NCBI RefSeq assembly: GCF_004337705.1
Contig: NZ_SKBU01000019.1
Location: 1 to 64,000, forward strand
Source: Rubrobacter taiwanensis
GTDB taxonomy: Bacteria > Actinomycetota > Rubrobacteria > Rubrobacterales > Rubrobacteraceae
DNA length: 64,000 nucleotides
Direction: 5' to 3'
Shown: piece after piece, positions 48,422-57,020 of the stretch
How the letters are laid out: the number at the start of each line of letters is the position of its first letter
Numbering within the stretch: the first letter of the stretch is position 1
Notes under the pieces: model-generated
Seen by the model: only the letters and a program-made list of their open reading frames with translations
Told to the model about the DNA's origin: nothing
Database searches by the model: none
Translations under genes and position numbers: made by a program

Positions 48422-50011
48422 ATGCCTCAAAGGGTAAAGTCTCTTGTGCTATTCGGGCTGATAGCCGTTCTATCGCTCTCGTTCTCCCTGACTGCCGGGG
48501 CGAGTCCGCAGAGTGAGGTGGAGAGCAAGCAGGATGAGATCGCCGCTGCGCAGGAGGAGCTGAACGGCATCCGGATGCAGGCGGCCGCGTCCTACGAGTC
48601 GTACAACAACGCGGTCTTCCAGCTTGGGCAGACGGATGCCAGGATTCAGGAGATCAACGCCGAGCTGGAGGCTGCCGAGGCGGAGCTGCAAGAGGCCCGG
48701 GCGGCTCTCGGGCAGCGGGCCAGCCAGGTCTACCAGAGCGGGAGCCTGGCGTTCATCGACGTGCTGGTGGGGGTTCAGGACTTCCGGGACTTCGCGGCCC
48801 GCATCAACCTGATGCTCAGGATCTTCGAGGAAGAGCGCCAGCGGGTGGCCCGGGTGCAGGTTGCCGTCGAGGAGCTGCGGTCGCTGAGGGCCGATCTGCA
48901 GGCGCAGCGCGCGCAGCGGGCCGCCGCCGTCCAGGAGGCAGCTGAGCAGCGGACGCGGGCTGCGCAGCTGCAGGCCGAGGCCGAGTCTTATCTGGCCTCC
49001 CTCAACGGCGAGCTGCGGCAGATTATCCGGGCTGAAGAGGAGCGGCAGGCGCGGCTCGCCGCCGAGGCTGCGGCCCAGGCGCAGGCTGAGGCCGTTCCCA
49101 CCTCGCAGCCGGTCGCGCTGCAGCAGCAGGCCGTCGAGGGAGAGCGGCTGGAGGAGCTCCAGGCCGCTGCGGAGCGTGCCGCTGCCGAGTTGGAGCGCCG
49201 GCAGGCCGAGGCCCGGGCCGCCGCCGAGGAGGAGGCTCGCCTCCGGGCGCAGGCTGAGGCGGCGAGGGAGGCCGAGGAGCAGGAGCGTCTCCGGGCGCAG
49301 GCTGAGGCCGCCGCCGAGGAGGAGGCTCGCCTCCGGGCCGAGGCCGAAGAGCAGGCCCGGCTGCAGGCCGAGGCGCAGGCCGCTGCCGAGCTGGAGCGTC
49401 AGCAGGCCGAGCAAGAGCGCCAGCGGGAGCTTGAGGCTCAGCAGCAGGCCGAGGCCGCGCAGCAGCCTTCCGGGGCGCAGGGCGCCGTGGAGAGTGACGG
49501 CGGGACCGCGCAGCAGCAGTCGCAGCCTGCGCAGCAGCAGCCCGCGCAGCAGCAGCCGGTGCAGGCACAGCCCGCGCAGCAGCAGCCCGCGCAGCAGCAG
49601 CCGCAGCAGTCGCAGCCTGCGCAGCAGCAGCCCGCGCAGCAGCCGGCGACCTCCTCTGGCGGGGGTTCGGGTTCTGCGGTGGTTGCCGAGGCCCGGACGT
49701 GGCTGGGTGTCCCGTATCAGTGGGGCGGGGCTTCGCGGGCCGGTGTGGATTGTTCGGGGCTGACGATGATGGTCTACCGGGCCTTCGGCATCTCCCTGCC
49801 GCATTCGGCTGCTGGGCAGTACGGTTACGGGAGCCCGTCCAACGGCGGTCCCGGCGATCTGGTCTTCTGGGCCATGGGCGGGGGTGGCATAACCCACGTG
49901 GGCATCGCCACTGGTAACGGGACCGTGATCCACGCGCCGTACCCGGGGACCGTGGTTCGCGAGGAGGCCATCTGGCAGAACGGCTACGTGGGCGCCAAGC
50001 GGCTGCTCTAG
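48422..50011 (+). CDS. secreted NlpC/P60 peptidoglycan endopeptidase (RipA/CwlO-like)
   Basis: 529 residues. A signal peptide (about 1-27, cut after AGA) is followed by a long coiled coil (28-220) with CwlO/RipA-type sequence. Then come an extended Glu/Ala/Arg helix (220-350), a Gln/Pro/Ala linker made of repeated QPAQQQ units (365-410), and the NlpC/P60 domain (about 420-529). The catalytic Cys is in RAGVDCSGLT, His in GITHVGIATG, and the third polar residue is His in VIHAPYPG. It cuts stem peptides during growth or division. The coiled coil probably keeps it inhibited until bound by a partner such as FtsEX. Preceded by a structured leader and followed by a clear terminator. Confidence 0.94.
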   Translation: MPQRVKSLVLFGLIAVLSLSFSLTAGASPQSEVESKQDEIAAAQEELNGIRMQAAASYESYNNAVFQLGQTDARIQEINAELEAAEAELQEARAALGQRASQVYQSGSLAFIDVLVGVQDFRDFAARINLMLRIFEEERQRVARVQVAVEELRSLRADLQAQRAQRAAAVQEAAEQRTRAAQLQAEAESYLASLNGELRQIIRAEEERQARLAAEAAAQAQAEAVPTSQPVALQQQAVEGERLEELQAAAERAAAELERRQAEARAAAEEEARLRAQAEAAREAEEQERLRAQAEAAAEEEARLRAEAEEQARLQAEAQAAAELERQQAEQERQRELEAQQQAEAAQQPSGAQGAVESDGGTAQQQSQPAQQQPAQQQPVQAQPAQQQPAQQQPQQSQPAQQQPAQQPATSSGGGSGSAVVAEARTWLGVPYQWGGASRAGVDCSGLTMMVYRAFGISLPHSAAGQYGYGSPSNGGPGDLVFWAMGGGGITHVGIATGNGTVIHAPYPGTVVREEAIWQNGYVGAKRLL

Positions 50012-50046
50012 GGCCGGACACAGGAGCGCGGGACGCTTCTCTAGGG

Positions 50047-50070
50047 GAGGCCGGAGCCCTATCCGGCCTC
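50047..50070 (+). terminator. intrinsic terminator after NlpC/P60 gene
   Basis: GAGGCCGG (50047-50054) and CCGGCCTC (50063-50070) form a perfect 8-bp stem with an 8-base loop, followed by TCTCTTT. It lies 36 bases after the NlpC/P60 stop. Confidence 0.75.
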
Positions 50071-50095
50071 TCTCTTTGGGTTGCGGACCCCGTGG

Positions 50096-50101
50096 TAGAA
50101 T
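50096..50101 (+). promoter_or_regulatory. -10 element TAGAAT, leaderless spacing, nfeD operon
   Basis: TAGAAT ends nine bases before ATG 50111, again the spacing for a leaderless mRNA, just downstream of the terminator of the previous gene. Confidence 0.5.
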
Positions 50102-50110
50102 CGGTGAGAG

Positions 50111-50581
50111 ATGTTCCGGTCTTTTCTCCATCTTTCACCGTGCCCGGTGGCTGCAGGGGGACCAGAGCGGTGTGCCGCTTCGGGTTCCGGGGGCTTGTGC
50201 GGGCTTCTGCCCGCCGGGGCCGTTGCGTTCGGTGGGTGGGACGGTTACCTCAGGGTCTCGCTCTGGGTGTTGCTGGGGCTTTTAGCCGTGCTGGGGGTGC
50301 TCTTTGCCGGGATGTTCGGCAGGTTGCTCGAGGCGCGCGGGGAGCCTCCGGCGACCGGATTCGAGGCCATGATCGGGGAGGTCGGCGTGGTGCGCGAGCC
50401 GGTAGGAAAGAAATTTTCCGGCTGGGTCTTCGTGCGCGGGGAGCGGTGGCGGGCCGTGGCCGCCCGGGATGCGCCGCACGTGATCGGGTCAGGTGATAGA
50501 GTAGAGATCGTCGGTTTTCGAGGGAACGCGGTGATAGTGCGTCCCGCCGGGCCGGAGGGAGGGCCCGGGCGAGCTAGCTAG
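50111..50581 (+). CDS. NfeD-like membrane protein with OB-fold
   Basis: 156 residues. Membrane segment about 48-68 ([20 protein letters not shown]) followed by a C-terminal soluble NfeD OB-fold: '[15 protein letters not shown]', [13 protein letters not shown], and [18 protein letters not shown]. The first 40 residues are Gly/Ala/Cys-rich and uninformative, so translation might begin later. Short NfeD proteins pair with stomatin-type SPFH proteins in membrane microdomains, and a slipin gene follows after 22 bases. Confidence 0.85.
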   Translation: MFRSFLHLSPCPVAAGGPERCAASGSGGLCGLLPAGAVAFGGWDGYLRVSLWVLLGLLAVLGVLFAGMFGRLLEARGEPPATGFEAMIGEVGVVREPVGKKFSGWVFVRGERWRAVAARDAPHVIGSGDRVEIVGFRGNAVIVRPAGPEGGPGRAS

Positions 50582-50603
50582 GCGAGAAGGAGGAGTCTTC
50601 TCT

Positions 50604-51494
50604 ATGACACTGGGTCTATTGCAAGAGGCTGGTTTCGGAGCGCTGGTAATACTTCTGGCGGCGGTGCTCTTCGGGATGTTCATCCTCGCGAGCGCCATAA
50701 GGATCGTCAACGAGTACGAGCGGGGCGTCATCTTCCGGCTGGGTAGGGTTCAGGGCCGGGCCAAGGGGCCGGGGCTCTTCTTCCTGATCCCGATCATAGA
50801 CCGGATGGTCAAGGTGGACCTCAGGACCGTCACCATGGACGTGCCGCCGCAGGATGTCATCACGCGGGATAACGTGCCCGTGCGCGTCAACGCGGTCGTC
50901 TACTTCCGGGTGCTGGACCCCAACCGCAGCGTCATCGAGGTCGAGAACTACGTGCTGGCCACCAGCCAGATCTCGCAGACCACGCTCCGGAGCGTGCTCG
51001 GCAAGAAGGATCTCGACGACCTGCTCACCAACCGCGAGGCCATCAACGAGGAGCTGCAGGCCATAATCGATGAGCAGACCGATCCGTGGGGCGTCAAGGT
51101 CAGCGTGGTGGAGGTCAAGGACGTGGAGATCCCGCAGCAGATGCAGCGGGCCATGGCGCGCCAGGCCGAGAGCGAGCGCGACCGGCGGGCCAGGATCATC
51201 ACCGCTGAGGGCGAGTATCAGGCCTCGCAGCGGCTGCGGCAGGCCGCCGACCGGCTGGAGAGCCCGCAGGCGCTCATGCTCAGGATGTTCCAGACGATGA
51301 ACGACATTGCCAACCAGCAGAACTCCACCATCATCCTGCCGGTACCGCTGGACCTCTTCCGTCCCTTCCTGGACCGGGACGGCTACGAGGCGGACCGGAA
51401 ATCTCCCGAGGTCCGGCGCAAGGAGGAGAAGGAGGCCGGAGAGATCTACAGGCAGACCATGGGGGAGGTCAAGGCCGAGCGGGAGGACGTGTAA
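50604..51494 (+). CDS. slipin/stomatin-like SPFH (band 7) protein
   Basis: 296 residues. N-terminal membrane segment (about 12-32) and SPFH domain (35-200) with '[13 protein letters not shown]', '[14 protein letters not shown]', '[23 protein letters not shown]' and '[35 protein letters not shown]'. A helical oligomerisation tail follows. These proteins form ring-like scaffolds that organise membrane microdomains and protease activity. GAGAAGGAGGAG precedes the ATG. Co-transcribed with the NfeD-like gene and ended by a terminator. Confidence 0.95.
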   Translation: MTLGLLQEAGFGALVILLAAVLFGMFILASAIRIVNEYERGVIFRLGRVQGRAKGPGLFFLIPIIDRMVKVDLRTVTMDVPPQDVITRDNVPVRVNAVVYFRVLDPNRSVIEVENYVLATSQISQTTLRSVLGKKDLDDLLTNREAINEELQAIIDEQTDPWGVKVSVVEVKDVEIPQQMQRAMARQAESERDRRARIITAEGEYQASQRLRQAADRLESPQALMLRMFQTMNDIANQQNSTIILPVPLDLFRPFLDRDGYEADRKSPEVRRKEEKEAGEIYRQTMGEVKAEREDV

Positions 51495-51498
51495 TCTT

Positions 51499-51530
51499 CC
51501 CGAAAAACCAATAAAATATTCCGGGTTTTA
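51499..51530 (+). terminator. terminator after slipin gene
   Basis: CCCGAA (51499-51504) pairs with TTCCGGG (51519-51525, one bulge) around an AT-rich loop and is followed by TTTTA. It starts four bases after the slipin stop codon. Confidence 0.55.
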
Positions 51531-51616
51531 CGGCTGATTAACGGTCCGGCATACCGGGTAACAAGTAGGCCGGGAGAGATCCCCGGACTGCGTACGACCG
51601 TACTAGTTAGAAACTG

Positions 51617-52072
51617 ATGGTTGCCAGGGACGAAGAGAGGGCCATAGGTTTCAGCGCATCAGAACCGGTGAAGCTGGAGATACCCAGTCGGCCGGAGTAC
51701 ATCCTGCTGGCGCGGCTTATCGTCTCCGGGGTCGGCCGGGCGGCCGGGCTGAACGCCGACGACATCTACGACCTCAAGCTCGCAGTGACGGAGGCCGTCA
51801 CGAACGTGATCCGGCACGCGAACGTCGAGTCCTTCGAGATCGAGTACCACCTCATGCAGGGCGCGGTGGAGGTCTCCGTCACGGATGCGGGCGGAGGCTT
51901 CGACGTGGAGAGCTTCGAGCGCGGCGCCGGCACCTCCGGCGGGTTCGGGTTGGCCGTGATCCGGAGCCTGGTGGACGAGCTGAGCCTGAACTCTTCCGGC
52001 ACTGGGACCCGGCTCAGAATGCTCCGGCGGGCCGCCGAGGAGCGTACATCCTCGGCGGGCGGTGACATCTAG
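51617..52072 (+). CDS. RsbW-like anti-sigma factor serine kinase/ATPase
   Basis: A 151-residue GHKL ATPase of the HATPase_c_2 type. The N-box TEAVTNVIRHA, G1 box VTDAGGGFD, and glycine-rich GGFGLAVIRSL are intact, so it should bind ATP. Such proteins hold a stress sigma factor and phosphorylate an anti-anti-sigma protein. No sigma factor or RsbV-type gene is adjacent. It lies upstream of trehalose synthesis genes, which would suit osmotic or desiccation stress control, but an operon with treT (81 bases away) is uncertain. Confidence 0.87.
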   Translation: MVARDEERAIGFSASEPVKLEIPSRPEYILLARLIVSGVGRAAGLNADDIYDLKLAVTEAVTNVIRHANVESFEIEYHLMQGAVEVSVTDAGGGFDVESFERGAGTSGGFGLAVIRSLVDELSLNSSGTGTRLRMLRRAAEERTSSAGGDI

Positions 52073-52153
52073 CGGTGGTGTCCTTTACCGCCCGGAGGGG
52101 CCGGCATAAAATGATCTGCCTGGCGTTGCTGATTCGACACGGCGGGAGACGGC

Positions 52154-53395
52154 TTGCTGCAGCGGGTTAATCCGGGTCACAAGTCCTTCGCGGACTACAG
52201 GAGCATCATACCCCGTGAGCTCTACGAGGAGGTTGCCGAGCTGGCGGGACGGTTGGAGGGTGCCCGCGTGCTGCACGTCAACGCCACGGCCTTCGGCGGC
52301 GGGGTGGCGGAGATACTCTACACGCTCGTGCCCCTGATGCGGGACGTGGGGCTCGGGTGCGAGTGGGAGGTCATGTTCGGAGCCGAGGCGTTCTTCAACG
52401 TCACCAAGGGCTTCCACAACGCGCTGCAGGGATCCGCCTTCGAGCTGACCATCGAGGACCGGGCCATCTACGAGGAGTACAACCGGCAGTCGGCGGCGGC
52501 GCTGGAGGACGAGTACGACATCTTCTTCATACACGACCCTCAGCCCGCGCTTCTCAGGCACTTCGCGGAGCACATCTCCGAAGAGAGGAAGTGGATCTGG
52601 AGGTGTCACATAGACACCTCGACCCCGAACGGGCAGGTGATGGAATACCTGCTGCCGTATCTCCTCGACTACGATGCCCAGGTCTTCACCATGGAGAGCT
52701 ATGCCCCGCCGGGCGTCGACTTCAAGAAGCCCGTCTTCATACCCCCGGCCATAGATCCGCTCTCGCCGAAGAACATGGCCCTTCCCGCGGAGGATGCCCA
52801 CTACATCGTGGATCAGTTCGGGGTCGATGCGAGCAGACCCATCCTGCTGCAGGTCTCCCGCTTCGATCCCTGGAAGGACCCGATGGGGGTCATAGACGTC
52901 TACCGGATGGTGAAGGAGGAGGTCCCGGAGATCCAGCTCGTCCTGGTGGGGTCGATGGCGCACGACGACCCCGAGGGCTGGGACTACTGGAACAGGACGG
53001 TCGAGCACGCCGCCGGCGACGAGGACATCTTCTTGTTCTCGAACCTCACCAACGTCGGCTCCATCGAGGTCAACGCCTTCCAGAGCCGGGCAGACGTCGT
53101 GATCCAGAAGTCCATCCGGGAGGGGTTTGGGCTGGTGGTCACCGAGGCGCTCTGGAAGGGGCGTCCGGTGGTGGCCAGCCGCGTGGGTGGCATCCCGATG
53201 CAGGTCCCGCCCGGCGCCGGTCTGCTGGTAGATTCCATACCCGAGGCCGCTTCGGCCTGCGTAAAGCTCCTGAACGACCCGGAGATGGCGCGCGAGATGG
53301 GCCGCCGGGGCAAGGAGTACGTGCGCCGGCACTTCCTCACCCCGCGCCTGCTGCGCGACGAGTTGAGGCTCTTCGCCGAGCTGCTGGGGGTCTAG
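52154..53395 (+). CDS. treT: trehalose glycosyltransferring synthase (TreT)
   Basis: A 413-residue GT4-type glycosyltransferase that makes trehalose in one step from NDP-glucose and glucose. The start 'HVNATAFGGGVAEILYTLVPLM' is highly typical of TreT, with FFIHDPQPA, RCHIDTSTPN and 'PPAIDPLSPKN' following. The C-terminal nucleotide-sugar fold has QVSRFDPWKDP and 'REGFGLVVTEALWKGRPVVAS'. TTG 52154 with GGGAG upstream is used as start. OtsA follows after 44 bases, so this organism encodes two independent trehalose routes side by side. TreT is known from Rubrobacter and thermophilic archaea. Confidence 0.93.
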   Translation: MLQRVNPGHKSFADYRSIIPRELYEEVAELAGRLEGARVLHVNATAFGGGVAEILYTLVPLMRDVGLGCEWEVMFGAEAFFNVTKGFHNALQGSAFELTIEDRAIYEEYNRQSAAALEDEYDIFFIHDPQPALLRHFAEHISEERKWIWRCHIDTSTPNGQVMEYLLPYLLDYDAQVFTMESYAPPGVDFKKPVFIPPAIDPLSPKNMALPAEDAHYIVDQFGVDASRPILLQVSRFDPWKDPMGVIDVYRMVKEEVPEIQLVLVGSMAHDDPEGWDYWNRTVEHAAGDEDIFLFSNLTNVGSIEVNAFQSRADVVIQKSIREGFGLVVTEALWKGRPVVASRVGGIPMQVPPGAGLLVDSIPEAASACVKLLNDPEMAREMGRRGKEYVRRHFLTPRLLRDELRLFAELLGV

Positions 53396-53439
53396 GATGG
53401 TAGCCTGTCGGACGCGGGGTTTGGAAGGAGCGTGAGTCC

Positions 53440-54915
53440 GTGGGGGTCAGTGAGGAGAGCCGGCTGGTAATCGTCTCCAACCGGGGGCCGGTCGCTTTCG
53501 AGCGGGACGGAGAGTCTGAGGAGCGCGCCTACTCCCGCGGGGCAGGGGGGCTCGTCACGGCGCTGACCGCCGTCTCCCGCCGCCGGGATACCGTATGGAT
53601 CGCCTCGGCGATGACCGACGAGGACGTGGCGGTGGCGCGCGAGTCGGAGAGCGCCGTGGAGGTCGAGGATCTGCGCGTCAGGCTGGTAGAGCATGGCCCG
53701 GAGGCCTACAACCTCATGTACAACCACATGGCGAATCCGCTCCTCTGGTTCGTTCAGCACTACCTCTACAACATGCCCTATCAGCCCGAGCTGGGGGAGA
53801 GCACCCGGCGCGCCTGGGAGGAGGGGTATCTCCCGGTCAACCGCAACTTCGCCGCGGCCGTGGCGCAGGTCATCGGGGAGGACGACCGCTTCCCGATAGT
53901 GCTGCTGCACGACTACCATCTCTACATGACGCCGCTGATGGTGCGGGAGCGGCTGCGGCGGGCGGCCTTCCTCTCGCTCTTCGTGCACATACCGTGGCCG
54001 CAGCCGGACTACTGGCGCATCCTGCCCCGCGACATCCGGGAGGCTCTGCTGCACAGCCTCCTGCAGGCGGACGTGCTCGCCTTTCACACCCGGCGCTACG
54101 CGCGCAGCTTCCTGGATACCGTCTCGCAGCTGCTAGGGGCCGAGGTAGATTTCGGGAGGGGTGCCGTGCGCTACGGGGGACGCGAGGTCTGGGTGCGGGC
54201 GTACCCCATCTCCATAGACGCCGGGGAGTTCGAGGAGATCTCGGAGCGGGATGAGGTGCTCAGAGAGGAGCGGGAGTACGTCTCGAAGCTGCCGGGGAGG
54301 CTCTTGGTCCGGGTGGACCGGATGGACCTCTCCAAGAACATCGTGCGCGGCTTTCAGGCGTACGGCAGGATGCTGGAGCGGCACCCGGAGATGAGGGGAG
54401 AGGTGACCTTCCTGGCTCAGCTGCAGCCCTCGCGCGGCGACATCCGGGAGTACGCCGAATACGCTGAGACGATCCAGGACGTGATAGCCGGGGTGAACGC
54501 CGCGCACGGAACCGGCGGCTGGAAGCCCATCGAGCTCTCGATGGAGGACAACTTCCCCCGGGCCGTGGCCGCCTACCGCAACTACGACGCCATCCTCGTG
54601 AACCCGGTCTTCGACGGGATGAACCTCGTCGCCAAGGAGTCGGCGGTGGTCAACCGCAAAAACGGCGTCCTCATCCTCTCGGAGAACGCCGGAGCACACG
54701 AGGAGCTCGGCGAGCACGCTCTGACGGTCAACCCGTTCGACATAGACGAGCAGGCCGAGGCCATCTACCGGGCGCTTAACATGTCCGAGGAAGAACGAAA
54801 GAGGCGTGCCGCAGCTCTCAAGGAGACCGTCCTCTCCAATACCATCGAGGACTGGGTCGAGGCGCAGTTCGAGGACATCCGGCGGTACATGCGGCGGCAT
54901 CCGGTGAGGGAGTAG
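53440..54915 (+). CDS. otsA: trehalose-6-phosphate synthase
   Basis: A 491-residue GT20 enzyme joining glucose 6-phosphate and NDP-glucose. Conserved parts are 'IVSNRGPVAFERD', the substrate region 'VLLHDYHLYMTPLMVRERL', 'FVHIPWPQPDYWRILP', 'AFHTRRYARSF', 'VDRMDLSKNIVRGFQAY', and 'NPVFDGMNLVAKESAVVN' with 'ILSENAGAHEELGEHAL'. GTG 53440 stands nine bases after GGAAGGAG. It is the second gene of the trehalose operon and converges with otsB four bases away. Confidence 0.95.
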   Translation: MGVSEESRLVIVSNRGPVAFERDGESEERAYSRGAGGLVTALTAVSRRRDTVWIASAMTDEDVAVARESESAVEVEDLRVRLVEHGPEAYNLMYNHMANPLLWFVQHYLYNMPYQPELGESTRRAWEEGYLPVNRNFAAAVAQVIGEDDRFPIVLLHDYHLYMTPLMVRERLRRAAFLSLFVHIPWPQPDYWRILPRDIREALLHSLLQADVLAFHTRRYARSFLDTVSQLLGAEVDFGRGAVRYGGREVWVRAYPISIDAGEFEEISERDEVLREEREYVSKLPGRLLVRVDRMDLSKNIVRGFQAYGRMLERHPEMRGEVTFLAQLQPSRGDIREYAEYAETIQDVIAGVNAAHGTGGWKPIELSMEDNFPRAVAAYRNYDAILVNPVFDGMNLVAKESAVVNRKNGVLILSENAGAHEELGEHALTVNPFDIDEQAEAIYRALNMSEEERKRRAAALKETVLSNTIEDWVEAQFEDIRRYMRRHPVRE

Positions 54916-54919
54916 CGGC

Positions 54920-55717
54920 TCAGGAGGCCGCCCCGCGGGCCAGCAGCCTCAGCACGCTCCCCACGCCCTCTACGCCGTCCACGACGAGATCCGCCTCCCG
55001 CACTATCTCCGGCGGTCCCTCCTCGCTCTCGACCCCGACGATCAGGGCCTCCTTCAACGCGCCGGTGTCGCGCAGGCGGCGCAGCTCCCGGAAGGCGTCC
55101 AGATCGGTCGTGTCGTCGCCGGCGAAGAGTGCCCGCTTCGGCCGGTATTCCTCCACCAGCCTGCGGACGGCCGTGCCCTTGTCCGCGCTCACCGGAGGCC
55201 GCGCCTCCACGACGCCGCGGCCGACCGTGATCCTGAGCCCCAGCCGCTCCCCTTCCCGGGTGACGAACTCCCGGCACCGCTCGCCGACCTCGGGCGGTAC
55301 GTTGCGGTAGTGGATGGAGGCTGTGATCCCCTTGCTCTCCACGAACGCTCCCAGCGGTCCCAGCTCCTCCCGGCAGCGGCGCTCCAGATGTTCGACGGTC
55401 TCCCGGTAGGGCCGGGCCTCAGGTATCACCCAGATCGCGCCGTCGCGCAGCAGCTCGAAGCCGTGGTTGCCGAAGTAGACCATGCCGTCCAGCCGGAGGA
55501 GGTCGTAGGCGTCGCGGGCCGTCCGGCCGCTGACGCCGGCCACGATTGCGCACCGGTCGGCGAGTATGGAGAGGGTGCTCCGCAGCTTCTCCGGAACTTC
55601 GGACATGTCCGGGGTGGGAACTATGGGGGCCAGCGTACCGTCTATGTCGGTGAAGACGCCGACGGACGGCAGATCCCGGCTCCACTCCTCCAGCCTCTGC
55701 CACGCTCTCTCGCTCAT
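54920..55717 (-). CDS. otsB: trehalose-6-phosphate phosphatase
   Basis: A 265-residue HAD-type phosphatase releasing trehalose from trehalose 6-phosphate. The nucleophile motif is FTDIDGTLAPI, followed by GVSGRTARD, 'YFGNHGFELL', the conserved Lys in SADKGTAVRRL and the metal motif LFAGDDTTDLDAF. It is on the opposite strand to otsA, ending four bases from it, so the two steps of the pathway are not co-transcribed. A slightly GTP-rich 60-base gap separates it from the SIS gene in the same direction. Confidence 0.95.
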   Translation of the reverse strand: MSERAWQRLEEWSRDLPSVGVFTDIDGTLAPIVPTPDMSEVPEKLRSTLSILADRCAIVAGVSGRTARDAYDLLRLDGMVYFGNHGFELLRDGAIWVIPEARPYRETVEHLERRCREELGPLGAFVESKGITASIHYRNVPPEVGERCREFVTREGERLGLRITVGRGVVEARPPVSADKGTAVRRLVEEYRPKRALFAGDDTTDLDAFRELRRLRDTGALKEALIVGVESEEGPPEIVREADLVVDGVEGVGSVLRLLARGAAS

Positions 55718-55777
55718 GCAGGTTGAGGATACGCCAGGCGCGCAGCGGCGGCAAGGATGCGCGCGTTCGCCACCCGA

Positions 55778-56806
55778 CTACCAGGTCTCGGTGACCTTGC
55801 TGAGCCCCCGGGGCGCGTCCGGGTCGAGGCGCTTGAGGCGTGCCAGATCGTGGGCGAGCACCTGTAGCGGCACGGCGTACAGCACGGGCGAGAGCTCCTC
55901 GGGACACGGGCCGGGCAGAAGGAAACCGCAGGGAGCCTCCCGCACCGGGCCCTCCTCATCACAGACCACCGCAACGTCGGCCCCCCGCTGCCTGAGGCTC
56001 CGGACGAGGGAGACCATCCCCGGACGCGTCCGGCCGGGGGGGATGATCGCGATCACAGGGAAGTCCCGACCGATCATGGCTATCGGGCCGTGCCGGAGGT
56101 CGGCAGCGGAGAACGCCTGCGCTACCACGTATGAGGTCTCCATGAGCTTGAGGGCCGCCTCCTGAGCCGTTGCCAGATTGTAGCCGCGCGAGGTGACCAC
56201 CAGATAGTCAGCGTAGCGGTAGCGGGCCGTTCCCTCCCACCCGCGCTTCAACCCCGCCCGAACCTGCTCCGGCAGCTCGCGGACCGCCCCACCCGGGGTC
56301 GCCCGCCCGTTGAGCGCCTCCACGAACAGGTAGAGCGTCAGCAGCTCCGCGGTGTAGGTCTTGGTCGCCGCAACGCTCTCCTCCTTCCCCGCCCGCAGAG
56401 GGAGGTGGAACTCCGCGGCCTGCGCGAGCGCGGAGCCCTCGTCGTTGGTGAGGGAGAGGGTCGCAGCCCCAAGATCACCCGCCCGGCGTACCGTCTCCAG
56501 TACGTCCCTGCTCTCCCCGGACTGACTGATGCCCACGGCCAGAACCCCGCCGAGATTCATCTCGCTCTCGTAGATGGTGAAGGCCGAAGGCGAAGCGAGG
56601 GCCGTCGGAGTGCCCAGATTGACCTCGAAGAGATACTTGGCATACAGAGCGGCGTTGTCCGAAGTGCCCCGGGCCGCGATCATGACCGAGCGAAACCCCC
56701 GGGTGCGCAGCGCCCGCGCCGCCGCATGTACCGCTCCCCACCCCTCCTCGATTACGCGCCCGAGCACCTCAGGCTGCTCGTGTATCTCCCGGAGCATCTT
56801 GCTCAC
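55778..56806 (-). CDS. SIS-domain sugar-phosphate isomerase/deaminase (GlmS-C/NagB-II-like)
   Basis: 342 residues with two tandem SIS folds, like the isomerase half of glucosamine-6-phosphate synthase without the glutaminase half. Conserved parts are 'MLREIHEQPEVL', 'IAARGTSDNAALYAKYL', ISQSGESRDV, KEESVAATKTYTAE, and 'EAALKLMETSYVVAQAFSAADLRHGPIAMI'. Stand-alone proteins of this type are amino-sugar phosphate deaminases (NagB-II) or AgaS-like. A sequence close to the DasR/NagR box lies about 100 bases upstream, supporting a role in N-acetylglucosamine use. No other amino-sugar gene is in the window. Confidence 0.9.
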   Translation of the reverse strand: MSKMLREIHEQPEVLGRVIEEGWGAVHAAARALRTRGFRSVMIAARGTSDNAALYAKYLFEVNLGTPTALASPSAFTIYESEMNLGGVLAVGISQSGESRDVLETVRRAGDLGAATLSLTNDEGSALAQAAEFHLPLRAGKEESVAATKTYTAELLTLYLFVEALNGRATPGGAVRELPEQVRAGLKRGWEGTARYRYADYLVVTSRGYNLATAQEAALKLMETSYVVAQAFSAADLRHGPIAMIGRDFPVIAIIPPGRTRPGMVSLVRSLRQRGADVAVVCDEEGPVREAPCGFLLPGPCPEELSPVLYAVPLQVLAHDLARLKRLDPDAPRGLSKVTETW

Positions 56807-56902
56807 AACCCACCCCCGTTCACTCCACTACCTCCAGATTGCCCGATCGGAGCACCCCGCCATCCCCCTCACGAACCGGCGCAGCAGAGAACCCCGCATA
56901 AA

Positions 56903-56914
56903 TGGTATAGACAA
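56903..56914 (-). promoter_or_regulatory. DasR/NagR-like box TGGTATAGACAA
   Basis: Ten of twelve positions match the core TGGTCTAGACCA of the GntR-type DasR/NagR operator that controls amino-sugar genes. It lies 97-108 bases upstream of the SIS-domain gene. No GntR gene is in the window. Confidence 0.5.
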
Positions 56915-57020
56915 CATGATATGAGGGAGTAAGGGGGGCTGCAAGGGGGGATGGCAAGAATCGGGTGGTGGAGGCGGGGGCTGGCGTATATCTTTCTCTG
57001 GCGTAAGGAGGTGAGCGGGC

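Noticed and set aside
49050-49640. Tandem DNA repeats as a CRISPR or mobile repeat
   Set aside because: The repetition is coding (Glu/Ala coiled coil and Gln/Pro linker) within one intact reading frame.
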